Shown here piece after piece: positions 27,003-34,642 of a stretch of DNA of 64,000 nt. Within the stretch, counting starts at the first letter, position 1, and each line of letters opens with the position of its first letter. The translations under genes and the position numbers were made by a program. The DNA comes from Longimicrobium sp. (GTDB lineage Bacteria; Gemmatimonadota; Gemmatimonadetes; Longimicrobiales; Longimicrobiaceae), in the NCBI RefSeq assembly GCF_036388275.1, contig NZ_DASVSF010000023.1:1-64000 (forward strand), read 5' to 3'. Below the pieces are notes generated by a model. The model was not told where the DNA came from. It did no database searches and worked only from the letters and a program-made list of their open reading frames with translations.

Positions 27003-27532
27003 AACGATGGCTTCCGGGGCTGGCCACGGCGGCGCTGGTGGCGGTGCTGCTGTGGAGCGGGGTGAAGACCGCGCGCGCGGCCGCCGCGCTGGCCGCGGCG
27101 CCGGGTGCCGGAGAGCGGGCCGGGCTCGTGGAGCCCGTGAACACCCCCGTGCGCGCCACCGCGCCCGGCCTGGAGACCATCGCCGCCGCGGAGCGGGCCC
27201 TGGTGTTCGTGTACGCGCCCGACTGCGCCGTGTGCCACGCCAACATGGCCAACTGGACGGACCTGGTGGCCGACCTGCGGGGCGGCCCCGTGCGACTGTT
27301 CGCCATCGCACCTTCCGGCACGCCGGCCGCGCTGGCCTACTGGGGCGCGCTTTCGCGCGAAGTGCAGATCATCACCGGGACCCCGGCGCAGGTGCACGGG
27401 GCGTTCGGGGTGGGTTCTACACCCGCGACGCTGCTGGTGGAGCGCGGCGTCGTGCGGGGAAAGGTGACCGGCTCCCTCACAGGGGCCGCGCGACGGCAGG
27501 TCCGCGCATTCGCGGGCCTTTCGCAATCATGA
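26999..27532 (+). CDS. Exported thioredoxin-like protein with CxxC
   Basis: 177 residues from ATG 26999 (ATGA overlap). A signal/anchor segment (LATAALVAVLLWSGVKTA) precedes a thioredoxin fold. The active-site motif is CAVC in VYAPDCAVCHANM, and the cis-Pro loop is STPATLLVERG. The architecture resembles TlpA/ResA-type disulfide reductases. The next gene, 68 bp downstream, encodes a secreted peptide with eight cysteines, which makes that peptide the obvious redox substrate. This link is inferred from gene order. Confidence 0.85.
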   Translation: MKRWLPGLATAALVAVLLWSGVKTARAAAALAAAPGAGERAGLVEPVNTPVRATAPGLETIAAAERALVFVYAPDCAVCHANMANWTDLVADLRGGPVRLFAIAPSGTPAALAYWGALSREVQIITGTPAQVHGAFGVGSTPATLLVERGVVRGKVTGSLTGAARRQVRAFAGLSQS

Positions 27533-27600
27533 CGGTATCCATCATCGCCACACGGACCCGGCCGGGGCCCACATTCATCTCTCGGACAGAGGAACAGACC

Positions 27601-27849
27601 ATGAACCAGCAGAACCGGCGTCTTCGGCAACTCAAGATCGCGCTCCTGTCGCTGTTCGCCGCGGCGGCGCTCCTTGCCTCCCCGCGGCTGGCCCAGCGCG
27701 TGTACGCGCAGGACACCACGTGCTCGGCGAACTGCAGAAACGGCTCGTGCTCCGGCACAGGCAACTGCACCTGCAGCTGCAGCTTCTGGACGGGTACCCC
27801 CACCTGCACCTGCCAGACCGACGTAACGCCCCCGCCGACCGGCGGCTGA
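27601..27849 (+). CDS. Secreted eight-cysteine peptide (82 aa)
   Basis: The start at ATG 27601 follows AGAGGAAC. A signal peptide (KIALLSLFAAAALLASP) probably ends at VYAQ, leaving about 45 residues. The mature part has eight Cys with spacing C-x3-C-x4-C-x5-C-x-C-x-C-x8-C-x-C and ends TPPPTGG; it is Gly/Ser/Thr-rich and nearly uncharged. I recognise no family; spacing is loosely EGF-like. It sits between a CxxC protein and a propeller lipoprotein, recalling Bacteroidetes NVEALA peptides next to 6-bladed propellers, though the sequence is not the same. Confidence 0.8.
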   Translation: MNQQNRRLRQLKIALLSLFAAAALLASPRLAQRVYAQDTTCSANCRNGSCSGTGNCTCSCSFWTGTPTCTCQTDVTPPPTGG

Positions 27850-27932
27850 GCCGTAGCGGATCCACCATCATTCCCCACCCCCGGCCGGGCATGGGGCTTT
27901 CCGAAACGGTCCGACAGCATCCAGGGGTACTC

Positions 27933-29135
27933 ATGCATCGTTCATTGATTTTCGCCACTCTCGGCCTCCTTGCCGCATGCGGCCGGGGCGAGCCATCGCA
28001 GGCATTGCGGGTAGACACGCTGCCAAACGGCACCGTGCGCGTCAAAAACCCCGAGCAGGGATTGTGGGCCGGCGCCAGCGCCTGGCGCGCCGTCGAAGAC
28101 CTGCGCCTGGGCGCCGCCGACGGTGGCGGGGCCGACGTGTTCGCGTTTCCCGCCGCGCTGGAGGCGGACGCCGCGGGCCGGCTGTACGTGCTGGATGCGC
28201 AGGCGGCCCAGGTGCGCGTGTTCGGCCCCGACGGGACCCACGTGCGCAGCCTGGGGCGGCAGGGGCAGGGTCCGGGAGAGCTGTCGCAGCCCATCGGCTT
28301 CGCCCTGGCGCCCGACGGGGCGGTCTGGGTGGTGGACCCGGCAAACCGGCGATACACGGTGTGGGACAGCACGGGCGCCCTGCGCGAGTCGGTGCCCCGC
28401 CAGAACGACTTCGCCATGGTTCCCTGGCCGGGCCGTTTCGACCGCCGCGGGCGGCTGTGGGACGTCGGCCCGGGCTCCGGCCGGGCGGGCGCGGGGCCCA
28501 CGCTGCTGCGGCGCGACGGCGTGGCGGCGGCTGGCGCGGTGATTCCGCTTCCCTCGGTGTCGCCCGAACAGTTCACCACCCATAACGGTCCCGTAGCCTC
28601 CACCGCACCAGTACCATTCTCGCCTCGTTTGGAATGGGCGCTGGATCCCGACGGGCGCGTCTGGTCCGGCGTCACGGGGAGCTACCGCCTGGCCCAGTGG
28701 CAGCCCGGAGGCGACACCCTGCGCGTCGTGGAGCGGGAGGCCGCGCCGGTACCCGTGTCCGACGCCGAGCGCGACTCGGTGCCGGCGCAGCTCAAGTGGT
28801 TCACCGACCAGGGCGGAAAGGTGGACCTGTCGCGCGTGCCCCGGAACAAGCCCGCGTTCGCCTCGATGTCTACCGACGACCGCGGGTGGGTGTGGGTGCG
28901 CCCCTCGGTTCCGGCCGGCACGAGCGGCACGCCGCTGGACGTGTTCGACCCCGAAGGCCGCTACCACGGGCGGGTGGCCCTTCCCATCCTGGTGATGGAA
29001 GGCATGCCCCTCGTGGTCCGGGGCGACCGCATCTATGCCGTCACCCTGAGCGACGCGGGGGTACCCCAGGTGGTGCGGTACCGTCTCCAGGGGCGCACCG
29101 CGGGGGCCGCGGAGCGGAAGGTGGCCGCCCGGTAG
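27933..29135 (+). CDS. Six-bladed beta-propeller-like lipoprotein
   Basis: 400 residues from ATG 27933; the lipoprotein signal is MHRSLIFATLGLLAAC. Blade-like repeats are evident: GRLYVLDAQAAQVRVFGPDG, VRSLGRQGQGPGELSQPIGF, GAVWVVDPANRRYTVWDSTG, and later PLDVFDPEGRYHGRVALP. The GxGQGPGEL phrase parallels GGEGGGPGEF in the propeller encoded at 25758, so the two flank the thioredoxin/peptide pair as paralogues. Likely surface or periplasmic binding protein. The gene ends at a strong terminator, closing the cluster. Confidence 0.85.
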   Translation: MHRSLIFATLGLLAACGRGEPSQALRVDTLPNGTVRVKNPEQGLWAGASAWRAVEDLRLGAADGGGADVFAFPAALEADAAGRLYVLDAQAAQVRVFGPDGTHVRSLGRQGQGPGELSQPIGFALAPDGAVWVVDPANRRYTVWDSTGALRESVPRQNDFAMVPWPGRFDRRGRLWDVGPGSGRAGAGPTLLRRDGVAAAGAVIPLPSVSPEQFTTHNGPVASTAPVPFSPRLEWALDPDGRVWSGVTGSYRLAQWQPGGDTLRVVEREAAPVPVSDAERDSVPAQLKWFTDQGGKVDLSRVPRNKPAFASMSTDDRGWVWVRPSVPAGTSGTPLDVFDPEGRYHGRVALPILVMEGMPLVVRGDRIYAVTLSDAGVPQVVRYRLQGRTAGAAERKVAAR

Positions 29136-29167
29136 CGCCCGGGGCGGAACGCAACGTCGCGCCACAC

Positions 29168-29200
29168 GCGGCCCGGGCACAGCGCCCGGGCCGCCTTTCC
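29168..29200 (+). terminator. Intrinsic terminator of the propeller/peptide cluster
   Basis: An 11-bp perfect stem GCGGCCCGGGC/GCCCGGGCCGC (29168-29178 with 29184-29194) is followed by CTTTCC. Confidence 0.8.
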
Positions 29201-29244
29201 GTTCCGCCGATCCCGGGGAAGTCGTCCCTCGTGCGCACCTTCGG

Positions 29245-29273
29245 TTGACCCTCCCATACGCGGGGTCTATATT
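29245..29273 (+). promoter_or_regulatory. Sigma-70-type promoter of tRNA-Leu
   Basis: TTGACC (29245-29250), a 17-bp spacer and TATATT (29268-29273). The predicted start is about 10 nt before the tRNA. Confidence 0.8.
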
Positions 29274-29289
29274 TTCCCGTTCGTCCCGC

Positions 29290-29370
29290 GCGAAAGTGGC
29301 GGAATGGTAGACGCGCTGGTCTTAGGAACCAGTGGCTCAGGCCGTGGGGGTTCGAATCCCCCCTTTCGCA
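29290..29370 (+). tRNA. tRNA-Leu (anticodon TAG)
   Basis: The acceptor stem GCGAAAG pairs with CTTTCGC (29363-29369). The anticodon stem CTGGT/ACCAG encloses CTTAGGA, giving anticodon TAG. The long variable arm (TGGCTCAGGCCGT region) is the class II mark of leucine tRNA. GGTTCGAATCC forms the T-loop. The CCA end is not encoded; CCT follows. Confidence 0.95.
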
Positions 29371-29410
29371 CCTCGCATACAGCAACGCTTCAGCAGATAG
29401 ATTCAGCCGG

Positions 29411-30709
29411 ATGTCCGAGACCACCATGCCCAGCACCGATCTGCAGATCGACGCCCAGGAAACGGGCGCCTGCACGCGCAAGCTTTCCGTCACCGTGCCG
29501 CCGGAGCGCGTCCGCCGCGTGCGGCAGTCGGTGGCGTCGCGCATCGCCAACTCCGTGCGCATGCCCGGCTTCCGCAAGGGCAAGACGCCGGCGTCCATCG
29601 TCGAAAAGCAGTTCGGCCAGGCCATCGAGCAGGAGACGGTGGAAAAGGTGATCCAGGAGGCCTACCGCGAGGCGCTGGAGTCCGGCGACCACCGGCCCAT
29701 CGAGCAGGGGCAGGTCGACAACGTTCACTACCACGCCGGCGGCGAGCTTCACTTCGAGGTCACCTTCGAGGTGAACCCCACCCTGGAGCTGTCGCGCATC
29801 GACGGATTCCAGGTGGTGCGCCCGGCCGACGTGGTGGGCGACGAGGAGGTGGACGCGGTGCTCGAGCGGCTGCGCCAGGACCGCGGCACGCCCGCCCCCG
29901 TGGACGGCACCCCCGACTACGGCGACCAGGTGCAGGTGGAGATCACCCAGCTCGACGCCGAAGAAGAGGCCGAGGCCAGCAACTACCGCTTCGAGCTGGG
30001 CGAGGGGCAGGCCATCCCCGACATCGAGGCCGCCATCATGACGCTGGCCCCGGGCGGGGAGGGCGAGTTCACCGTCACCTTCCCCGAGGACTTCGCCGAC
30101 GAGGCGCAGCGCGGCAAGCAGGAGCGCCTGCACATTCGCCTGGTGGATGCGCAGCGCAAGGAGCTGCCGGCGCTGGACGACGAGTTCGCCAGGGGGCTGG
30201 GCGACTTCGAGAGCATGGACGCGCTGCGCGAGCGGGTGCGCAACGACCTGGCCGAGGATGCCAAGCGCCGCGCCGACCAGGCAGAGCGTGACGGGCTGAT
30301 CGGCCAGATCGTGGACGCCAACCCCTTCGACGTGCCGGGGAGCATGGTGGAGCGCTACCTGGACTACATGACGGGCGACGTGCCCGACGAGAGCGGAAAG
30401 CGCCCCGCGCGGGGTGGCGAGGAGCAGGAACGGATCTCGCAACTGCGCACCTTCATGCGGCCGCAGGCCGAGGCGGGGCTCCGGCGGATGATGGTGGTGG
30501 AGCACCTGGCCGACCGCGAGGGGCTGCGTGCCACCGCCGACGACGTCGACGCGCGCGTGGAGCAGCTGGCCGAAAAGGCGGGCCGCTCGCCCAGCGACGT
30601 GTGGGTGGAGCTGGAGCGTTCCGGCCAGATGCAGGCGCTGGAATCGGAGATCACCGAGGAAAAGGTGTTCGAGCACCTGCGGTCGCGGAACACCGTTTCG
30701 CACGGCTGA
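29411..30709 (+). CDS. tig: Trigger factor
   Basis: 432 residues. The N-terminal ribosome-binding domain has the signature MPGFRKGKTPASIVEKQFG. A peptidyl-prolyl isomerase domain spans about residues 155-245, and the C-terminal helical chaperone arms make up the rest. ATG 29426 is an alternative start. It holds nascent chains at the ribosome exit. It heads tig-clpP-clpX-engB, a gene order conserved in many bacteria, all on the same strand. Confidence 0.95.
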   Translation: MSETTMPSTDLQIDAQETGACTRKLSVTVPPERVRRVRQSVASRIANSVRMPGFRKGKTPASIVEKQFGQAIEQETVEKVIQEAYREALESGDHRPIEQGQVDNVHYHAGGELHFEVTFEVNPTLELSRIDGFQVVRPADVVGDEEVDAVLERLRQDRGTPAPVDGTPDYGDQVQVEITQLDAEEEAEASNYRFELGEGQAIPDIEAAIMTLAPGGEGEFTVTFPEDFADEAQRGKQERLHIRLVDAQRKELPALDDEFARGLGDFESMDALRERVRNDLAEDAKRRADQAERDGLIGQIVDANPFDVPGSMVERYLDYMTGDVPDESGKRPARGGEEQERISQLRTFMRPQAEAGLRRMMVVEHLADREGLRATADDVDARVEQLAEKAGRSPSDVWVELERSGQMQALESEITEEKVFEHLRSRNTVSHG

Positions 30710-30762
30710 CGCGGCATCCGCGGGCGCGAAACCTTCATTTCAAGAAAGCAGAAGACCAGCAC

Positions 30763-31398
30763 ATGGCCATTTTTCCGCCGTACGTGATCGAGCGGTCCAG
30801 CCGCGGCGAGCGCAGCTACGACATCTTCAGCCGCCTGCTGATGGACCGCATCGTCTTTCTGGGCAGCGCGGTCGACGACACGGTGGCCAACATCATCATC
30901 GCGCAGCTCCTTTTCCTGGACGCCGACAACCCGGAAAAGGACATCTACCTGTACATCAACTCCCCGGGCGGGGTGGTGACGGCGGGGCTGGCCATCTACG
31001 ACACCATGCAGTACATCCGCTCGCCGGTGCACACCATCTGCATCGGCGGGGCGGCCAGCATGGGCGCCATCCTGCTCGGGGCGGGCGCCAAGGGCAAGCG
31101 CAGCGCGCTTCCCAACGCGCGGATCATGCTTCACCAGCCGTCGGGCGGCAGCCAGGGCAACGCGGCCGACATCGAGATCGCGGCCCGCGAGATCCTGGGG
31201 ATCCGTGACAAGCTCAACAAGATCCTTTCGCACCACACGGGGCAGACGGAGGAGCGCGTGGCGACCGACCTGGACCGCGACCGCTACATGTCGCCCGAAG
31301 AGGCAAAGGAATACGGCCTGATCGACGAGGTGATCAGCCATGGCGGCAAAACGCCGCTGGTGGCGGTGACCCACGAGACGGCCGAGACGGGCTCCTGA
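30763..31398 (+). CDS. clpP: ATP-dependent Clp protease proteolytic subunit
   Basis: 211 residues from ATG 30763. The catalytic triad is visible: Ser in GGAASMGAI, His in MLHQPSGG and Asp in the RDRYMSPEEA region. The N-terminal PYVIERSSRGERSYDIFSRL is typical and includes the short propeptide. It assembles into a 14-mer that degrades proteins unfolded by ClpX, whose gene follows 49 bp downstream. Confidence 0.97.
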   Translation: MAIFPPYVIERSSRGERSYDIFSRLLMDRIVFLGSAVDDTVANIIIAQLLFLDADNPEKDIYLYINSPGGVVTAGLAIYDTMQYIRSPVHTICIGGAASMGAILLGAGAKGKRSALPNARIMLHQPSGGSQGNAADIEIAAREILGIRDKLNKILSHHTGQTEERVATDLDRDRYMSPEEAKEYGLIDEVISHGGKTPLVAVTHETAETGS

Positions 31399-31417
31399 TT
31401 TCCGGGAGCCCCGTCTC
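31384..31417 (+). terminator. Partial terminator/attenuator between clpP and clpX
   Basis: GAGACGGGCTCC (31384-31395, spanning the clpP 3' end) pairs with GGAGCC-C-CGTCTC up to 31417 with one bulge; a C/T-rich tail follows. It may tune clpX relative to clpP. Confidence 0.4.
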
Positions 31418-31447
31418 CCCCCTTTCATTTCTCCAGCAGGTTCAGGC

Positions 31448-32695
31448 ATGCCCAGCGACAAGCATCTCCGCTGCTCGTTCTGCGGAAAATCCAAGGACTC
31501 GGTGAAGCGGTTCATCTCCGGGCCCTCGGTGTACATCTGCAACGAGTGCATTTCGCTCTGCAACGAGATCCTGGCCGAGGAGGAGATCAAGGAGGCCACC
31601 AGCGCCGCCACGCCGGTTCCCACGCCGCTGGAGATCAAGGAGGTGCTGGACCAGTACGTGGTGGGGCAGGAGCAGGCCAAGAAGTCGCTGTCGGTGGCGG
31701 TGTACAACCACTACAAGCGGGTGAACAACCACGGGGTGATGGACGAGGTGGAGCTCGACAAGAGCAACATCATGCTCATCGGCTCCACGGGCGTGGGGAA
31801 GACGCTGCTGGCCCAGACGCTGGCGCGCGTGCTTCACGTGCCGTTCACCATCGTCGACGCCACCACGCTCACCGAGGCGGGGTACGTGGGCGAGGACGTG
31901 GAGAACATCCTCGTCCGCCTGCTGCAGGCCGCCGACTTCAACGTGGCCGAGTGCGAGCGGGGCATCATCTACGTCGACGAGATCGACAAGATCGCCCGCA
32001 AGAGCGAGAACCCCTCCATCACCCGCGACGTCAGCGGCGAGGGGGTGCAGCAGGCGCTGCTGAAGATCCTGGAGGGGACCACGGCCTCCGTTCCGCCGCA
32101 GGGGGGGCGCAAGCACCCGCAGCAGGAATACATCCAGATCAACACCAAGCACATCCTGTTCATCTGCGGCGGCGCCTTCGACGGGCTCGAGAAGATCATC
32201 GAGGCGCGGCGCGGCAAGCGGCAGATCGGCTTTGGCGCCAAGGCCGACGCGCGCGACACCGACAGCAAGGACGCCAACCCGTTCCGCGACGTGGAGCCCG
32301 AAGACCTGCTGCGCTTCGGGCTGATCCCCGAGCTGGTGGGCCGCCTTCCGGTGATGGTGACGCTGGAGAACCTGGACGAGGATGCGCTGGTTCGCATCCT
32401 GACCGAGCCGAAGAACGCGCTGGTCAAGCAGTACCAGAAGATCTTCGGGATGGACGGCGTGGGGATCACCTTCGACCCGGCGGCCATCCGGGCCATCGCG
32501 AAGCAGGCCATCGAGCGGGGAACCGGCGCCCGCGGCTTGCGCGCGGTGATCGAGAACCTGATGCGCGACATCATGTTCGACATCCCCAGCCGTCAGGACG
32601 TGCGCGAGGTGGTGGTCACCCCCGAGTGCGTCACCGAGGCCGTGCCGCCGCTGCTGGTGCTGGCGCCCGAGCCGCGGCGGAAGAAGGAAGCGTGA
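31448..32695 (+). CDS. clpX: ATP-dependent Clp protease ATPase subunit
   Basis: 415 residues. The N-terminal zinc-binding domain has CSFCGKSK and CNECISLC. The AAA+ core has Walker A (GSTGVGKT), Walker B (IIYVDEIDKIA), the pore loop GYVGEDV and the RKSENPSITRDVSGEG region. The C-terminal sensor-2 stretch is GARGLRAVIE. The IGF loop that docks to ClpP is IGFGAK (QIGFGAKAD). It unfolds tagged proteins into ClpP. Confidence 0.97.
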   Translation: MPSDKHLRCSFCGKSKDSVKRFISGPSVYICNECISLCNEILAEEEIKEATSAATPVPTPLEIKEVLDQYVVGQEQAKKSLSVAVYNHYKRVNNHGVMDEVELDKSNIMLIGSTGVGKTLLAQTLARVLHVPFTIVDATTLTEAGYVGEDVENILVRLLQAADFNVAECERGIIYVDEIDKIARKSENPSITRDVSGEGVQQALLKILEGTTASVPPQGGRKHPQQEYIQINTKHILFICGGAFDGLEKIIEARRGKRQIGFGAKADARDTDSKDANPFRDVEPEDLLRFGLIPELVGRLPVMVTLENLDEDALVRILTEPKNALVKQYQKIFGMDGVGITFDPAAIRAIAKQAIERGTGARGLRAVIENLMRDIMFDIPSRQDVREVVVTPECVTEAVPPLLVLAPEPRRKKEA

Positions 32696-33378
32696 GGATC
32701 AAGTCGGTCGAGTTCGCCGGGGCCATCGGACAGCTGGGGCAGGCGCCTCCCGAGAGCGCGCGGGGAATGCCGCAGGTGGCGTTCTCCGGCCGGTCAAACG
32801 TGGGCAAGTCGTCGCTCATCAACCGGCTGCTGGGGCGCACGCGAACCGCCATCGCCCGCGTGTCGCAGCAGCCCGGCAAGACGCAGGAGATCAACTTCTA
32901 CCACGTCCGCTCGGACCTGGGCGACTTCTTTCTGGTGGACCTGCCCGGCTACGGCTACGCCCGGGTGCCCGACGCCCTGCGCAAGAAGTGGGAGGGGGTC
33001 ATCCACGGCTTCATCTCCACCGCCAAGGACCTGGCCGGCGTCGTTCAGCTCATCGACCTGCGCACCGGCCCGTCGCCCGACGACCTGCGTTCGGTGGACT
33101 ACCTGGCCGAGCTGGGCATTCCCGTGCTGTTCGCCTTCACCAAGGCCGACAAGCTGAACAAGACCAAGCGCGAGGAGCAGTTCGCCGCCTCGGTGCGCAA
33201 GCTCGACATCACCCCCGACCAGGCCATCGCCTTTTCGGCGCTGAACGGCGAGGGGCGCGACGAACTGCTGGAAACGCTGGGTGCCCTCCTCTTCCCCGCG
33301 CCGGACGATGCCGCGGAAGACGGCGGCCCGGCGGAGGATCCTGGCGAGGGCGAAGGTTCCGCGCTGATCCCGGTCTAA
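32692..33378 (+). CDS. engB: Ribosome biogenesis GTP-binding protein EngB/YihA
   Basis: 228 residues from GTG 32692 in a 4-bp overlap with clpX. G1 is GRSNVGKSSLIN, G2 is within SQQPGKTQEINFY, G3 is DLPGYGYA, G4 is TKADKLNK and G5 is SALNGEG. An acidic C-terminal tail of about 25 residues is an addition to the usual length. It acts in large ribosomal subunit assembly. Confidence 0.95.
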   Translation: MRIKSVEFAGAIGQLGQAPPESARGMPQVAFSGRSNVGKSSLINRLLGRTRTAIARVSQQPGKTQEINFYHVRSDLGDFFLVDLPGYGYARVPDALRKKWEGVIHGFISTAKDLAGVVQLIDLRTGPSPDDLRSVDYLAELGIPVLFAFTKADKLNKTKREEQFAASVRKLDITPDQAIAFSALNGEGRDELLETLGALLFPAPDDAAEDGGPAEDPGEGEGSALIPV

Positions 33379-33392
33379 AAACCGAAAAGCAT

Positions 33393-33480
33393 CACGCAGA
33401 GGACGCAGAGAAAAAGGAGAGGACGCAGAGGCTGGCCGAGCCCTCTGCGTCCTCTCTGTCTTCTCTGCGTCCTCTGCGTG
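33393..33480. repeat. 19-bp inverted repeat (CGCAGAGGACGCAGAG type), bidirectional end
   Basis: CACGCAGAGGACGCAGAGA (33393-33411) is perfectly inverted at 33462-33480. An inner pair, AGAGGACGCAGAGG (33418-33431) and CCTCTGCGTCCTCT (33442-33455), nests inside. It separates the converging engB and DUF6174 genes. A related structure lies at 56310-56437. Confidence 0.85.
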
Positions 33481-33494
33481 AAACGGCCGTTCCA

Positions 33495-33983
33495 TCAGCT
33501 CGCCGGCGTCAGGGCGAAATCGCTGATGAACACGATCCGCTGGTCGTTGCTGGCGCCGCCTTTCACGGCGACGTTGATGATCTCGGGAAAGCCCTTCGCG
33601 TCGTCGTAGCCCACCTGCAGCACGTTCGCGTCACGGTCGATGGCGTCCTCGATCACCTCGAACAGCTCGTCGACGGTGTCGTACGGGCCGAACACCTCGG
33701 CGGACGCGGCGACCGATGGGTCCGCCGCGTTGGCCTTCTCGTAGATGCGGCTGACGGGCTGACCGTTCTTCACGGTGACCAAGACCGGGGCCAGCGACGT
33801 TCCGGCCGCGCAGTAGCACTGCAGCTCCACCGTGAACGTGTACGAGGGGCCGCCCTCGCGGGCCCACAGGGCGCGGGCCCGGGCGAGCTCTTCGCGCTGG
33901 AACTGGTCGTTGTCGAACGGGTTGTCGCAGCCTGCGGCCGCAACGGCCAGCAGCAGCGCGACGGCGAGCTTGCGGATCTTCAT
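33495..33983 (-). CDS. DUF6174-type lipoprotein
   Basis: 162 residues from ATG 33983, with lipoprotein signal MKIRKLAVALLLAVAAAGC. After a short helix (LARARALWAREGGPSYTFTV) come the ELQCYC motif and the VLVTVKNGQPVSR strand, then TVDELFEVIEDAIDRDANVL and VGYDDAKGFPEIINV. This layout matches DUF6174 proteins found in Gemmatimonadota and actinobacteria. The CYC pair may form a disulfide. Function unknown. Confidence 0.82.
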   Translation of the reverse strand: MKIRKLAVALLLAVAAAGCDNPFDNDQFQREELARARALWAREGGPSYTFTVELQCYCAAGTSLAPVLVTVKNGQPVSRIYEKANAADPSVAASAEVFGPYDTVDELFEVIEDAIDRDANVLQVGYDDAKGFPEIINVAVKGGASNDQRIVFISDFALTPAS

Positions 33984-34194
33984 CAGACGCTCCGTGGGGC
34001 TAGGGTCACGCCGGCCGGGCTCCCGCCCACGCCGTCGGTCGTGTTTCGTCATCCAGGCCGGCGGTGCCGGCGCCGCGCACCATACCACCCGCTCGCCGCG
34101 CGGTTCCCTTTCGGTGGCCGCGGCACCTCTGCAACGCACGACGGTGCTGCATCGTGACGCGGAGGCGCCCTACCCAAGGCCTCGGCTCCGTCGG

Positions 34195-34242
34195 GCGAAT
34201 GGATTCGCTGCAACGACTACACGAAGTCCGCCTTCGCGGACT
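34195..34242 (+). repeat. Two-hairpin element, copy 2
   Basis: H1 is GCGAAT-GG-ATTCGC (34195-34208), the spacer is 16 nt (TGCAACGACTACACGA) and H2 is AGTCCGC-CTTC-GCGGACT (34225-34242). The element is followed by gctt...gaggaccgtgtggcgcgcccg, shared with copy 3. Confidence 0.85.
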
Positions 34243-34442
34243 GGCTTGTTCTCGTGTGAGGAGGACCGTGTGGCGCGCCCGAGCATGGTGCAGTTCTCCC
34301 CCTCTCCCGCTTGCGGGAGAGGGGGCCGGGGGGAGAGGGCAGCCGGGAAATGCACCGCCGATCTCGAATCGCGCCGTCCGCCGCCAGGGTCCTGGTCCGG
34401 GCATGCCGACGGGTCACAATGTCGTGGCCTCGGCCCGGTCGG

Positions 34443-34490
34443 GCGAATGAATTCGCTGCAACGACCACACGAAGTCCGCCTTCGCGGACT
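34443..34490 (+). repeat. Two-hairpin element, copy 3
   Basis: H1 is GCGAAT-GA-ATTCGC (34443-34456), spacer TGCAACGACCACACGA, H2 at 34473-34490. With copy 2 it forms a direct repeat about 248 bp apart. The whole 33984-34642 gap is repeat DNA, including a C-rich/G-rich hairpin at about 34298-34340, with no gene seen. Confidence 0.85.
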
Positions 34491-34531
34491 GGCCTGTTTT
34501 CGTGTCAGGAGGACCGTGTGGCGCGCCCGGT

Positions 34532-34608
34532 GTGTGTGGCGGATCCCTCGGTCGCTGCGGAGTATCGGTGTGGCGCAGGTTGCCCGTGGCCGCTCCGTCG
34601 GGATGACA
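34532..34608 (+). repeat. 77-bp module shared with 59064-59139
   Basis: It begins GTGTGTGGCGGATCCCTCGG, continues TCGCTGC and ends CGCTCC-GTCGGGATGACA. The copy at 59064-59139 has the same ends and near-identical length. It lies directly downstream of two-hairpin copy 3. Confidence 0.7.
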
Positions 34609-34642
34609 AATCGCGCTTCGGCAGGTGCGGTGCGCGTGCGGT

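Noticed and set aside
33984..34642. An origin or att site suggested by GAATTC-containing palindromes
   Set aside because: The palindromes are H1 stems of the two-hairpin element, repeated in other gaps; no integrase or DnaA-box cluster is present.
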